Assembly: GCA_035235625.1 (NCBI GenBank) | Contig: CP141148.1 | Coordinates: forward strand, 19,779,057-19,843,056 | From: Saururus chinensis | Lineage: Eukaryota; Streptophyta; Magnoliopsida; Piperales; Saururaceae | Length of the DNA stretch: 64,000 nucleotides | Direction: 5' to 3' | Shown here: piece by piece, positions 24,700 to 35,506 of the stretch | How the letters are laid out: the number at the start of each line of letters is the position of its first letter | Numbering within the stretch: position 1 is the first letter of the stretch | Notes under the pieces: model-generated | Told to the model about the DNA's origin: nothing | What the model saw: the letters and a program-made list of their open reading frames with translations, nothing else | Databases searched by the model: none | Translations under genes and position numbers: made by a program

Positions 24700-24949
24700 C
24701 AGCTTCTAGGGTATAAAAAATAATTTTTTAATGAACAACGGCACTCTCCGGTGTGTCAACATTGGTTACCTCCCACCAGCGACTTTCATTGGCCACAAAT
24801 AAATCCCAGCACACTAGAACTGCGTTATATTGTTTCAATATTTATTTATTATAATATATCGGGTAGTGGGATTATTTAAAATCTAAGAGTAATTTCATCA
24901 TCAATAAGAATGTAGTATGATATTTATGCTTAAAATATAAGGAATAAAA

Positions 24950-25943
24950 AATATTATATTCTTTAGCCAGGTAATATAAAAAAACTTAAAAAAAACCTTA
25001 CTAGTGCTTAGGCAAGGGCTTTACAGCGCTTAGGCAACAATTGGGGCAAAATAATACCTCGACTTGCTAAATGCCCGTCCACTATGTGCTTATTTTATGC
25101 TGAAAAAGATTAACTGAGACGATATCCAACTAGTCATGCATTTTTGGACATCTATTAAGTTAGCGAGTGTAATGACTTTTGAACTTAATCAGGAGATACA
25201 TTAGATGTTACTTGGTTAATTAATAATTAATATCCACCCTAAACATCTATAGGCAACTTTTGACTTCTGCCATGTGTTAGACGCATTAAATGCAGGCTGA
25301 GTACGGCCACTCACACAACTGCCCAAGGAGCATATAGGATGAGTGCTACACTACAAAAAGTGTATAGTAAAGATAGGTGAAGCTATAGAAACCGGATTTC
25401 CAACAAATCGTATTGCCTCTAAGGTAGATTGAAGCCTTTAGATAGGCACATTGGAGAGCAGCATATCACACTCTTGAGGAGTTTTAAGCACTAAGGTGAT
25501 TTGTAATACTGCAGCGCGGTTATCATATGACACGAGCATTGTCGACTGAAACACCAATACAAGGATGGATCCATGCTGCTTACTTGTGTAAGAAAATATC
25601 ATATGTAGGTGGCGCTTGTGCCCTATCACCTTGAGGTTGTATTATGAAATTAAAGGTTGATGCTGCTACTTTTCGCATGCCTACTGGAGATTATGCCTAT
25701 TCTATCCTCTTAATAGATAATGTATAGGAAAACGGTCATCTCAAATGGAAGATTATATCAATTATCCAATGGTAGTATAAGGTTTACGTTAGTATTAGAA
25801 GAAGCTAAGAATTAAGTATAAATAAAATTCATTCTTATTTTTGAGTAATTTAATATATTTATATTTTTTTTTAATATTTAAACTTGTCGATAAAAAAATT
25901 AAATTTGTAATTACTCCATCGGCTAGCTTATAATTAAGGGCCA
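24950..25943. other. Intergenic DNA; possible CACTA-type terminus at 25349
   Basis: No gene. CACTACAAAAAG at 25349-25360 is identical to the usual CACTA element end and faces right, but no matching end or subterminal repeats were found. The segment 24990-25100 has repeated CTTAGGCAA words. Confidence 0.3.
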
Positions 25944-26120
25944 CTGAGGTGAGTCTTGGCTGTGTGAGCCCATGCCCACTTGGCCATCGGATTTATATTT
26001 GACGGCCCATGTTACTTAGGGGCCCAATGTTTCCGAGTAATGTTGGCTATTATATATAAATCCAATGACCCGGTGGGCCTGGGCTCACGCAGCCGAGCGT
26101 GAGCCCAGGCTCACCTCAAC
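25944..26120. mobile_element. Fold-back MITE, diverged copy
   Basis: Left arm GAGGTGAG..GGCTGTGTGAGCCCA..GGCCATCGGATTTATA (from 25946) is the diverged reverse complement of the right arm ending TGAGCCCAGGCTCACCTCAA (to 26119). Arms are about 80 bp with almost no loop. The core words (GAGCCC..GGGCTCA, GGCC.TCGGAT) are shared with 35505-35715. Confidence 0.65.
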
Positions 26121-26940
26121 TTTTCCTTTTATAATTAGTCTTATTAAATTCTAATAAAGAGGAAAAGAAGGCGATCGTGGAAAAAAAAGGGAAGAAGATA
26201 AAGAAAAGGAAGAGAGGAGAGAGAACAAAGGAGATGAGGATGAAAGATGAGGGAAAGGGAGAGGAGGAAGAAGAGGAAAAGGAAGTAGAGGAGAATAAAG
26301 AGGAGAGAAAAAAAAAAGATGAGGTGGTAGAAGAGGTGACTCTCACATAGGAAAAAAAGACAAAATCTGATAAAATAGATGTAGTGACAAAGACAATAAA
26401 GTTGGTAATAAAAGTGGTTAATCGGTGTCTATAGAGACAGTGAAGCCGATGATAGGGGTGATAAAGTAGAAGCCATAGGTGATGAAAGTGAAAAATATTA
26501 ATTTAATAAAGTTAAAAAGAAAGAAAAAAATAAATATTTTATATAATTTATATTATATATATATAAATTTATATATACATAGGGTTATTTTGTAAATTAT
26601 TTAAAAATTTAAAATATTTTATATAACACAATATATTAGAGTATCTCTTACGTCAAAATTAGAGTCCTTCAAGACTCCATCTCCTGTGATATGAAGAAAC
26701 AGTGGCCCTCACTTAGGATTCCTACGTTAAGATGTTATTTATATATTTTATATACTTTAAATTATATTTTTTTAATTATACGTTCTTTTTTATTTATCTT
26801 ATTATTATTTTAATATTAAAATAAACAGATAAACATCTATAGTTAGTGTTCATGAATCTCTATTTTAATGGTGCCTCTCTTAAGACTCCCATGTTGAGAT
26901 GCTATTTATATATATTTTGTATACTTTTAATTATACTCTT
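26121..26940. other. Intergenic: purine tract and a direct repeat
   Basis: GAA/GGA tract at 26158-26340; the minus-strand Ser/Phe-rich frame opposite it is an artefact. A segment of about 75 bp is repeated directly at 26695-26770 and 26870-26945 (GTTAAGATGTTATTTATATA / GTTGAGATGCTATTTATATA), about 175 bp apart, just upstream of the promoter of the coiled-coil gene. Confidence 0.5.
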
Positions 26941-27192
26941 ACGGCATATTGAATCAATTCCCCTTCCTACAAAGCCAAAGCCACTACGCCTGCGAGTCTA
27001 CGAGTGCCCCAGACGTCCACAAAACGTGTTCTCCCCTTCTGACGCTTTCGCTCGCCCATCAGAAATTTCCGGCACCGGCAGAGAGAGACGACTTCTTTCT
27101 ACCAACAAATCGGAGTCGACTTCGTTGCGCAAGCAGAGTCAGTCCGTCCTCTTCAAGTCAGACACTCCTCAACTTCTCAGTCTCTCTTTACA

Positions 27193-27199
27193 TATAAAT
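27193..27199 (+). promoter_or_regulatory. TATA box of the coiled-coil gene
   Basis: TATAAAT lies 72-78 bases before the ATG. A start about 30 bases downstream would leave a 5' UTR of some 40-45 bases. Confidence 0.6.
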
Positions 27200-27253
27200 T
27201 CGTGAACGGAGTAAGTTATACAGAGGAGGAGCTCGGTTGAATTTTTCACCCCA

Positions 27254-27262
27254 AAACCCTAA
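27254..27262 (+). promoter_or_regulatory. Telo-box (AAACCCTAA) in the presumed 5' UTR
   Basis: Exact AAACCCTAA eight bases before the ATG. In plants this motif near transcription starts is linked to genes active in dividing cells and to telomere-repeat-binding factors. Together with the CCCACCATGGCC context it supports this ATG. Confidence 0.55.
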
Positions 27263-27270
27263 TTCCCACC

Positions 27271-29058
27271 ATGGCCGACGCCCGGGTGAGGCACGAGTTC
27301 CTGCCGCGCAAGTACGAGAACTTGAAGAAGATCCGGGCCGCCTTGGACGAGGAGGTGGCGGCTCTTTCGAGGAGGAACGTGGCGCTGAAGGCGCAGGTGC
27401 ATGACCAGATGAGGGAGAAGTCTGCTATGAAATTGAAGGTGGAGGAGCTTGGGAAGGTCAATCTGGACTTGGCGGAGAGCGTGCGCGAGCTGTCCAGGGA
27501 GAGGTCGTTGTTGAGGTCGCAGGCCGTGCATCTTACGAAGAAGGCGGAGGAGAAGCGGCTGGAGGCTGATGGGCTGAGGGGGCGGGTTTGCGACCTGAAA
27601 GCAATTCACGCGGAGGCGGAGTCGCTGAGGCTGCGGGTGCGGTGTCTGGAGGCGGACTCGCTGAGGCTGCGGGGTCTGGAGAAGAAGGCTTTGGAGGTGG
27701 AGAAGGATAAGTCGATTTTGGCACAGGAGTTGGAGGTGTTCAAGTATCGCGTTGTGGCTCTGGAAGGGGAGAAGTCGAATGCTCAGAAGGTGGTCGGTGA
27801 ATTGCGCGGCTGCCTTTCTGTCTTGGAAGAGGAGAATGCAAACGGGAAGAAGGTGATTGAGGGGTTGAAATCCCGGAACTCTGAGTTGGAGGAGGATAAT
27901 ACTATTGTTCGTGAAGAGCTTGAAGGGATGAATTCTCGGGTTGTGGATTTGGAGAGGGAGAGGTCAGATGGAGAGAAGCTGGTCGAGGAAATGCGGAGCC
28001 AAATTTCTGTTCTGGAACAGGAGAATGTGGATCAAAATGAGGTGATTGAGGGTATGAAATTCCAGAACTCTGAGTTGGTGAAGGATTTTACTATTGTTTG
28101 TGAAGAGCTTGAAAGGATGAAATTTCGGGTTGTGGATTTGGAGTGGAAGAGTTCAGAGGGAGAGAAGCTGCTCGAGGAAAAGCAGAGCCAAATTTCTGTT
28201 CTTGAACAGGAGAAAGTGGATCAAAATAAGGTGATTGAGGGTATGAAATCCTGGAACTCTGAGTTGGAGAAGGATTTTACTATTGTTAGTGAAGAGCTTG
28301 AAGGGATGAAATCTCGGGTTGTGGAATTGGAGCTGGAGAGGTCAGATGGAGAGAAGCTGCTCGAGGAAATGCGGAGCCAAATTTCTGATCTGGAACAGGA
28401 GAATGTGGATCAAAATGAGGTGATCGTTGGGTTTGAGTTTCGTATTTCAGATTTGGTCAAGATAAATGGGGACTTAGAATCTGAAGTCTCTGAACTTAAA
28501 TGGGAAAAGAAGATGGCTGCCGAAGAACATAAATGGCAAGCTACAGAGTTGAAAAACATTGTTTTGGAATCCCAAAATGAGGTAGAGGCCTGGAAGCTTA
28601 GGAACAAAGACCTTGAAATCAAGAATTTAGATGCACAAGAGAAGCTCAAGTGTTTGAGTTGTCAGATTGCAGATATGCGAGATGAAATCTCTGAGGCACA
28701 GAAAGAAATTGAAAGTTTGATGTCTTGCAATTCAGTTCAGGAGGCGCAATTCCAGCAGAAAACTGAGGAGCTGGAAAAGTTATCTGAGAAAACTCGAGCA
28801 CTTGAGAAGTTCTGTGAGTGGGCTACATGGATGCTGAAATCAACTGTGAAGAGGTTAGGGGGATTCCAAGAAGCAAAAGAAGATGACGGAATGGGAAAAT
28901 ACAATGGAAACTTTCAAGGGGAGGAGCTGGGAGTGAAGGTTTTGGCCTTCAACAGGGAATTATTGGCTATGGAATGTCTCTTTAAGACTAGGGAAAAAAA
29001 GTTTGAAGCTTTGGAAAGAGAATTGTTGCTGGGGGACTGGTGTGTCATTAAAGAGTAA
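27271..29058 (+). CDS. Intronless 595-residue coiled-coil protein with 63-residue repeats
   Basis: One open frame from ATG 27271 (context CCCACCATGGCC) to TAA 29058. The N-terminus is MADARVRHEFLPRKYENLKK, and almost the whole chain is heptad-rich in Leu, Glu and Lys, so it should form a long parallel coiled coil. Residues about 171-390 are built of near-identical 63-residue units: unit 2 at nt 27970-28158, unit 3 at 28159-28347, a diverged unit 1 before them and a partial unit 4 after. The unit core is GEKLLEEMRSQISVLEQENV. The C-terminus leaves the coil near residue 515 (ALEKFCEWATWMLKSTVKRL) and ends GDWCVIKE. No signal peptide, membrane span or catalytic motif is seen. I do not recognise the family; a scaffold, cytoskeletal or nuclear-matrix role would fit but is inference. 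GC content falls from the 5' to the 3' end. Confidence 0.9.
   Translation: MADARVRHEFLPRKYENLKKIRAALDEEVAALSRRNVALKAQVHDQMREKSAMKLKVEELGKVNLDLAESVRELSRERSLLRSQAVHLTKKAEEKRLEADGLRGRVCDLKAIHAEAESLRLRVRCLEADSLRLRGLEKKALEVEKDKSILAQELEVFKYRVVALEGEKSNAQKVVGELRGCLSVLEEENANGKKVIEGLKSRNSELEEDNTIVREELEGMNSRVVDLERERSDGEKLVEEMRSQISVLEQENVDQNEVIEGMKFQNSELVKDFTIVCEELERMKFRVVDLEWKSSEGEKLLEEKQSQISVLEQEKVDQNKVIEGMKSWNSELEKDFTIVSEELEGMKSRVVELELERSDGEKLLEEMRSQISDLEQENVDQNEVIVGFEFRISDLVKINGDLESEVSELKWEKKMAAEEHKWQATELKNIVLESQNEVEAWKLRNKDLEIKNLDAQEKLKCLSCQIADMRDEISEAQKEIESLMSCNSVQEAQFQQKTEELEKLSEKTRALEKFCEWATWMLKSTVKRLGGFQEAKEDDGMGKYNGNFQGEELGVKVLAFNRELLAMECLFKTREKKFEALERELLLGDWCVIKE
27781..28440 (+). repeat. 189-bp in-frame tandem repeat inside the coiled-coil gene
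   Basis: Units start at 27781, 27970, 28159 and 28348, exactly 189 bp apart. That is 63 codons or nine heptads, so gain or loss of a unit keeps both frame and coil register. Units 2, 3 and the start of 4 are the most alike at DNA level, pointing to recent duplication or conversion. Confidence 0.85.
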
Positions 29059-30200
29059 ATTGTCTAGCAATAAGGTAATCAACTCTTCTATATATAGTGC
29101 TGTATAGTTCTATGACTCTTAAATTTGATTTGCCAATTAGGCATCTTGATTTCAAAACTTTATGTATAGGGTTTTATAACAACTAAATAATATTCTTAGC
29201 TTGATTTTTGCTCAATTCGTTTCTTTGCATAAAGAATATCTGTTGCTTAGCTGTTGTTGTCCCTGAATTTTCCGCATCATATCTCTTCTGGCTGTTTGTT
29301 TTCCCTACAAAATTTCTCATGCTACATGAACCTAGGTCTGTGAATAATTACTACACCAAGATGAGCTTATGCCTTGTCTTGTTCTTTTTGTGGGCATTGG
29401 ATTGCACTAGATCACTGAATGAGTTGGAAGTGGAATGTTTAAATACAATTGAGCAAAATGACAGAGTAGAATCAGTTGTGTTTACTTAGATGATCATCTG
29501 TATAGAGGATTACGCATTTTGTATGTAAGGGTAAAGTCAATTGCATTTTTTTTTGTGGGCAGGAAATATTATGGAGGAGTAGAGTGCTTCTATTCTAGGA
29601 AGAACCTCTTAATATGAATATTGAAAGGTCATATGGCTCAGCAGAAATAAAAAAACTATGGTGTTTTGAAATTACTAAATTGATATTTTCATGGTTTTTG
29701 ACCTACTCATTACCAGCTGAGGGTCATTTAGGCCACAATGTGCTTGTCTTCTCTTGAAAGCAGGTCCTTCATTTAACTAGGTAGAATGGATATAGGCAAA
29801 CCTTTGGGCAATTGGCGTGTGGTGGTGAATTAAGTTTTCTTATAAGAAGATGGTGCCACCATTTTCTGCAACTTTGTCATGTGTACTACCTTTTTTTAAA
29901 GTAGTCTATGTTTTTTTTATCCTGCACAAAGAAAGCAATTTCCGCAATACTAATTGGTGTTTAAGATAGTAGTGGGAGGCATCCTTTAGGCTTTAACTCA
30001 ATTCAATCCAGCTATTATAATTGTAAATAAAGAAAATTTTACATTACCTAGAATGTTACTGAATTTACATCTGGTTTTGTCGAGGATTTTATGGATTACT
30101 TGTTTATATCCACAAACAACCTTTTAACCTGACAACCCACCCCTAACCTTTTTCTACAACTCTACTACTGTCGTTCTTGACCTTCTACACCACCTTCGAT
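29059..30200 (+). other. Downstream region of the coiled-coil gene
   Basis: No further gene seen. A GTAATC donor at about 29074 and a T-run plus GGGCAG acceptor at about 29563 could define a 3'-UTR intron, but this is speculative. The 93-codon frame at 29208-29489 has no family resemblance. Confidence 0.35.
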
Positions 30201-30204
30201 AAAG

Positions 30205-30640
30205 TGAATAATAAATCATGATCCCTCCTTTACTCTCTAAAGTAGTTTGGTTCAAAGATTTTCAGCATAAAGGCAGAAGCGTTAATGGTGAGAAAGGATG
30301 CTCCTTTCTTGTGTTCTAAAGAAAACGGATACTTGTTTAAATATGTTCACATCCCTCCTTTACGATGTAAAGTAGGTTAGTCCAAAAATCTTCGAGCAAG
30401 AGATGGAATTGTTTTTGGTGAGAAATGAGGACCCCCCTTGCTTGAGTTGTGATCTTTTATGGTTTGTAGTGAAAAAGAGACACCCAGTTGAATATGTTCT
30501 CATCCCTCCTGTACATTCTAGAGAAGCTCGGTCCCAAGATCTACAACGAATGTGGTAAGTGTTTCATGCGAGGGAGTCTCCTTTCTCGAGTTGTGATCTT
30601 TGGCGGATTGTAAGAAAATGGCCGGCAAACATTAGCCACA
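30205..30640. repeat. Imperfect tandem repeat, three units of about 140-150 bp
   Basis: Each unit begins CATCCCTCCT(T/G)TAC near 30219, 30350 and 30502. It then has GTTYGGT(C/T)CAAAGAT, GGTGAGAAA and GAGTTGTGATCTTT. Non-coding. It may be part of an unrecognised repeat element. Confidence 0.6.
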
Positions 30641-31084
30641 TCTGCGGATAGGTTGTGTTATTCAATATTTATCATCTTGTCGATTTAAATATGGGTATTT
30701 GTATCTTATGGCTGTTCATTACTCGTGTAGAATCGATTAAATGATGGGTAAATGTATCTTAAAACCAATTCCAAAGATGCAATTACCAGAACATTAACAT
30801 GTTGGTGTAAGAAAAAAATGAGTGTGCCTATTAGCCTTTATTACTACGGTGTATTCAGTCATGATAGAAAAAGGTACCAGTGGAAAGCTCTACTTTATTA
30901 ATAATGCTCTTTCCTTCCTCAATGACGTTCTAGGAACATAGTTCAACAGTAATAATTCAATTATCATGTTCTTTTCAATTATTTCCACTTTTGTCCAAAA
31001 ATATGCCCAGCCACTTACTAATGCAAACTAAACCTGTGAATCAAGACAGACCTTTGCAGTGGTATCTCAATCAGTAAAGCACAT

Positions 31085-31255
31085 GATTAGGGGTGATAAC
31101 AAGCTGAACTTGGTCATCGAGGCATCGAGCAGGCTTAGCTCAGCTCGAATTGGGCTCTAGTCTTGAATTAGGCTCAGCTCAAGCGTACCCTTACACAACT
31201 CAGCTCACCTCGGATGGAACTTGAACTTAACTCATACTCTGGCTCAAGCTTGTGC
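31085..31255. mobile_element. hAT-type non-autonomous element, partial
   Basis: AGGGGTGATAACAAGCTGAA at about 31090, followed by runs of GAGC and GCTCAGCTC, resembles the GGGGTGNAAACGAGCCGAGC ends common in plant hAT MITEs. Only one end is clear. Confidence 0.4.
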
Positions 31256-31706
31256 ATGTACAAATGGGTGGACATAGAGTTGCATTTGTCACTTCTTGCC
31301 AATTACAAACTCCAATGGAGTATTATAGGAGATTATTTGAAGAAAGATTAAGGAGGAAGTGTACAATAAACTTAAATATTTTAATATTATCTCCATGCAG
31401 CTTGTAGGTTTTTTATTATTCATTCCCACTACCCACTACATTATAATATTACAGGTTATAAAACTTTTTCTCTGGTTATTTATGTAGAAAGGTTATAACG
31501 GGTATGGGAATGCCAATTCTTTTTCTTTTTGCCCCTTACAAAATTATATGTTATCCACTCATATCCATATTTACCCACATATACATTGTGCTCAAGTAAT
31601 ATTTCACAAAAATATTCTAGTACACGTCTTAAATTCATCACGTGCAACTTATCTAGCATACAATAAGCAAAAAGATATCTATCATATACGATGATTGTCT
31701 AACAAC

Positions 31707-33100
31707 TACTAAATACTCCTATCTCATAAAGTGTCATTTTTAGTTTTTCATAATAAACTAAAATTCTTCGAGCCCCTACTTCAATATAGTATATACATAT
31801 GAAGTTTCACAAGTTTTAAATCAATTAGAATATCCCACAAGATATAAACGGAGTTTATAACTTTTACATGGAAATTAGAGAAAATGTAGAAAGAAGAGGA
31901 GGTGGCTTTGGTATTTTTAGAGGCAAAATTGTTTGTGTGCCTTCTAACTTGAGGTGGGAGAAGGTGAGAACTCTCATCCAAATAAGGTTATACTCACATC
32001 AGGAAACCCAACTCTTGATTCTATTTTATATTGTATTCAAATTGAGAAAGCTCTAAATAGAAATCTTTGTATTGGGGAAACTTCTCTCTTTGTATTTGTC
32101 ACTTTCCGCCAATTACAAACTTCTATATTTTTCTATGCAGATATGGGGTTATTATAGTATACAAATGAGGTTTGACAAGTTCTAAACCAATTAAGACTAT
32201 GAAATCCATATTTTTTATGTAGCTATAAGATAAACTCTATTAGAGAAATTATTGCAATATTCTAGGTCTCTTGAGTTCCAAATTAATTAAGAGTTTCTTT
32301 AAAAGAGAAATATAGGTATAACATGGCAAAAATTTTTGGCTCCCTTCTCACTTTAATAATAACTAGTAGATGTGCACGTGCAAAATGCATGTGCTAAACT
32401 TTCATTAAGCATCAAGTTTAATATTTTATTGAAAATAGCTCTATTTAGTTAAATGTGCTTAAACAAAATCATTAAAATTTGTCAGCAAAGTAGTGTGTTC
32501 TTGATATGGATCAACTTTTTCAATATGTACCATTATCCATATTTTTCGCTTTTGAAGACATATAATCGTAGTTGATGTATATATCTAACAATTTTAAAAT
32601 CAACTATAGCATATTCAAATATTCAAATATCAATCGTATCCCAAATTATATGAAAAGTTATGTTTGTAACAATTTAACTATTATCAATTATAAAATATTG
32701 CTATGTCTTTTAAATTTGGAGCGAAAGAGTTAGCATCGAGCACTCAATGGATTTTGTGTCACTTGTACATGAAAAAAATGTAAGAGAAGCATAAAAAGTG
32801 TTATTTGTTATATATTATAGTATACTACTAGTTGATAATAGTAGATGATGATTATGTATATACTTTGTATTATCTTTAATTTTGTAGATTGCACTACAAG
32901 TGTAAGACATTCATTGTGGCTATTGACTGCTTTAGGTTGTTTCTACTATGTTTTTTACATTAGTAGTAAAAATCAAAGATGGTTAAAGGCATATTAAAAA
33001 CTTTCTACCTAGTAGGACCGTAGGAGTATGAGAAATAGGACATTTTAAATAGGCTAAAGAGTTTATTTTGAAATGAGACATTTTTTATGGGATTGAGGGA
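31707..33100. mobile_element. Region bounded by weak Stowaway-like ends; direct repeat inside
   Basis: TACTCCTATCTCATAAAGTG at 31708 and, on the minus strand, CTCCCTCAATCCCATAAAAA ending near 33100 look like inverted ends of the Stowaway type. A further GGACCGTAGGAGTA lies near 33013. Inside, GTATATACATATGAAGTTTC (31788) recurs diverged at about 32155. No coding sequence seen. These could be several decayed MITEs rather than one element. Confidence 0.3.
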
Positions 33101-33105
33101 GAATT

Positions 33106-33663
33106 GCTATGATCATGGTTTGCCGTTTCGGTGAGATCTCTGTCTTAAGGCCTTTGTTTAGATTCAAGACTATGAAACTAGAATTTAACACTGTCTCACT
33201 AAGATCATCTAAGATCTATGTGAAATTACCGAGATCGTACCGGCATGGCCAAGATTGTGACAATCATAACAAGATGGGAGACAAAAGAGACATTAATATA
33301 TTATTAAATATTTTACTTAATCAATTTCTTATCTCATTTCATTGGGTTTACTAATGCCTAGGTCTTGTATCTTAATAGGTTTTCTTGATAAACATTAAAT
33401 GTGTTTACTCTCATTCTATATCAACACTAGATATTATATATTTTACTTATTTTATGTTATTTATATTATATAATAAATTTATAATTATTAATATGTTTAT
33501 AAATGATAATATATACTTAGATTGTTAAATATATGTGTGGACAAACTTGTTTTAGTTACCTAGATGATCGAGATTGTATTCCAGATCTATGTGAGATCTC
33601 ATTTCTTTGGCTCATCATGACAAGGCTGACATCCGAGACGGTAAACCATGGCTATGATAGCTT
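33106..33663. mobile_element. Inverted-repeat element of about 560 bp
   Basis: The left end GCTATGATCATGGTTTGCCG (33106) pairs with the right end, whose minus strand reads GCTATCATAGCCATGGTTTA (ending about 33660). A second pair is ATCTAAGATCTATGTGA (about 33207) and the block near 33565-33597. Arms are about 150 bp and diverged, with an AT-rich middle. No coding capacity, so it looks like a non-autonomous DNA transposon of unknown superfamily. Confidence 0.5.
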
Positions 33664-35110
33664 CAATATATTTGGCTGTAAACCTAATAGCCGCAAGCAG
33701 AACCATAAAATGTTTAATATCCATTTGCCTATATCAGTTTTTTCTCGTTATTGAACAATTTTATCCCAGCTATTTTGGAGAGTGATCTATTGATTCTTCC
33801 GGTCATCTTGTAATGTCAAGTTCAATTTTGAGTACGCATATTTTTTGGGAATTTAATTCGTTCGCTGATACAGGAAGAATGAAGAGAATGTAAAATCAGG
33901 AAGACCTGAAGTAAAAAAGAGAGTAAAGGAACATATGCTCGGAATAAAAAGGAAGAAGCTAACAGACGGAGCCCAATTCTTGTTGGGGGAAAGATGATAA
34001 GCCCATAAAGCAACCCACACAGGTACCAAATCCAGAAACAAGAGAAGCATTGAAAAGTGATCATCAAGAAAGTGGCACCAAAACCCATCAGGAAGACAAA
34101 GGCCACTAGTTCTTTTCTTCACCCACCCAACTGAAATTTCTCAATGCATAATATATATGAGCCTTGCATGCAAAGCAATACTTAGCTCCCCTTGCTTGTC
34201 CCAGCTCCCGTCACATGGCAATAAACATCTAAAAAACTTCATGTGCCTTCAAGACTTCTGCTTCAAATACAGCCAACATCTCGTAAAACATCATCCTACC
34301 AGACCCATTATTGAACCAATGCACAAGAGAAGTACAGACATAAGGAGAACTTGGTCATGCAGATGAGGCCTCAACCTTGATGTCAAGACCTCATTCCCCA
34401 TATTATGCTTCACCGAATGCGTTTACTTCCATCAATACCATCCTTAAAATTTAATTTAAAAAATCACCGAAAGCTACATAGAAAATTGAAAATTGAATTT
34501 TTATTGCTTTATTGTTTGGCGTGAAAGTTTCATTGACAGGTGATCAGATAAGTAAATTGTAATTACCTTTTTAACAAATTAGAAAGTGCATAAGTATAAC
34601 AAAGGTCAGGCAATTCAACTTTAAAGTGGAACAAGGAATAACAGTTTCTAAGATCTTAAAAACCAGCATAAAGCCATCCAAAGAGTGTCTTATTGCATAA
34701 TAAATATTAGTTGCACCATTTTTAAAATTAAAAGATACAGTTCATATAGAATGTTCCGTACACATATACCATTTAAGAAGAGTAATGACTTGTGATTCCT
34801 GGCCTTCCGAAGTCAAATAATAAAAGAAACATAATCAGATAAAGCTGTCATCAATTACGACCGAAAACATAACTATCTAATTATAAAGCGACTCTAAATA
34901 CACAAAACACAATCAAACAGGAAAAATTGAAGAAACAAATGAACATCAAAGACAAAGCGAAATAGTTTGAACCTTCTTGCTGAGAAGGGAAGTAGAATTA
35001 AGAAGAAGGCAGCAAGAGGAGAGCAGTAGAAACAAAAACGACAAAAGGGGGAAAAAGTGGGACACTTGGCCTATGATTTTGCCAAATACTCTTTTGTATA
35101 ATGTCCAATA
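33664..35110 (-). other. Possible minus-strand transcribed locus, no convincing protein
   Basis: On the minus strand the stretch 35070-34980 is CT-rich like a plant 5' UTR, and the following 1.2 kb is intron- or UTR-like rather than transposon-like. Two overlapping frames of 89 and 94 codons (34122-33853, 34106-33822) are hydrophobic but unlike any family I know. A non-coding RNA, a gene relic or plain intergenic DNA are all possible. Confidence 0.2.
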
Positions 35111-35424
35111 GCCTAGGCAGAGAAGTTAAAAGGGCCGGGACAACTTCAAACAAATCTTCTTGAACACAGATGAAATTGGATAGATCGAGGGTGCCAAGGG
35201 GCTATTCAGTATCATATAGATGGAAGGTTGGAGTAGGACTCCTCCCCTCCTGAAGGGATTCCTACTGGGAAGAGTATGGAAATCCTCTCTCATCTCAAAT
35301 ATCTCATCTTCCAGACTCCTCCACCTCAAATATTCCATTTTTGGAGTTGCATCAGGAATCAATGGTACTTTAGGTATTATACAAAAATATCCACCCCCTT
35401 CTACCTTTAATAATAATAATAATA

Positions 35425-35431
<7 letters not shown>

Positions 35432-35504
<73 letters not shown>
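35432..35504. repeat. (TA)n followed by (GA)n microsatellite
   Basis: About 18 TA units (to about 35468), then about 18 GA units (35469-35504), immediately left of the fold-back element. Confidence 0.9.

Positions 35505-35506
<2 letters not shown>

Larger units (their letters stand above)
19190..24800. mobile_element. Degenerate Mutator-like element with Ulp1-like and MURA-like genes (KAONASHI type)
   Basis: A plus-strand Ulp1-like gene (about 19441-21214) and a minus-strand MURA-like transposase gene (about 24699-22665) converge on about 21500-22250. Plant MULEs that carry a Ulp1 cysteine-protease domain next to MURA are known (the KAONASHI, or KI, group), often without long terminal inverted repeats. 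I found no TIRs and no 9-bp duplication, so the ends are approximate. Both genes carry stops and lack segments, so this copy is dead. The non-coding gaps share a palindromic word family, listed separately. Outside it, LTR DNA lies to the left and unclassified DNA to the right. Confidence 0.6.

Noticed and set aside
25349-25360. CACTACAAAAAG as a full CACTA element
   Set aside because: Only one end; no opposite terminus or subterminal repeats within reach. Kept only as a remark.
27259-27724. Minus-strand frames of 63-116 codons opposite the coiled-coil gene
   Set aside because: Shadows of the GC-rich, Leu/Glu-rich coding strand.
29208-29489. 93-codon frame after the coiled-coil gene as a second gene or exon
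   Set aside because: The composition is that of 3' flanking or intron DNA, and no homology is recognised.
32361-32400. ACTAGTAGATGTGCACGTGC as the mark of a Helitron or related element
   Set aside because: A common plant repeat word, but no second end or CTRR hairpin could be found.
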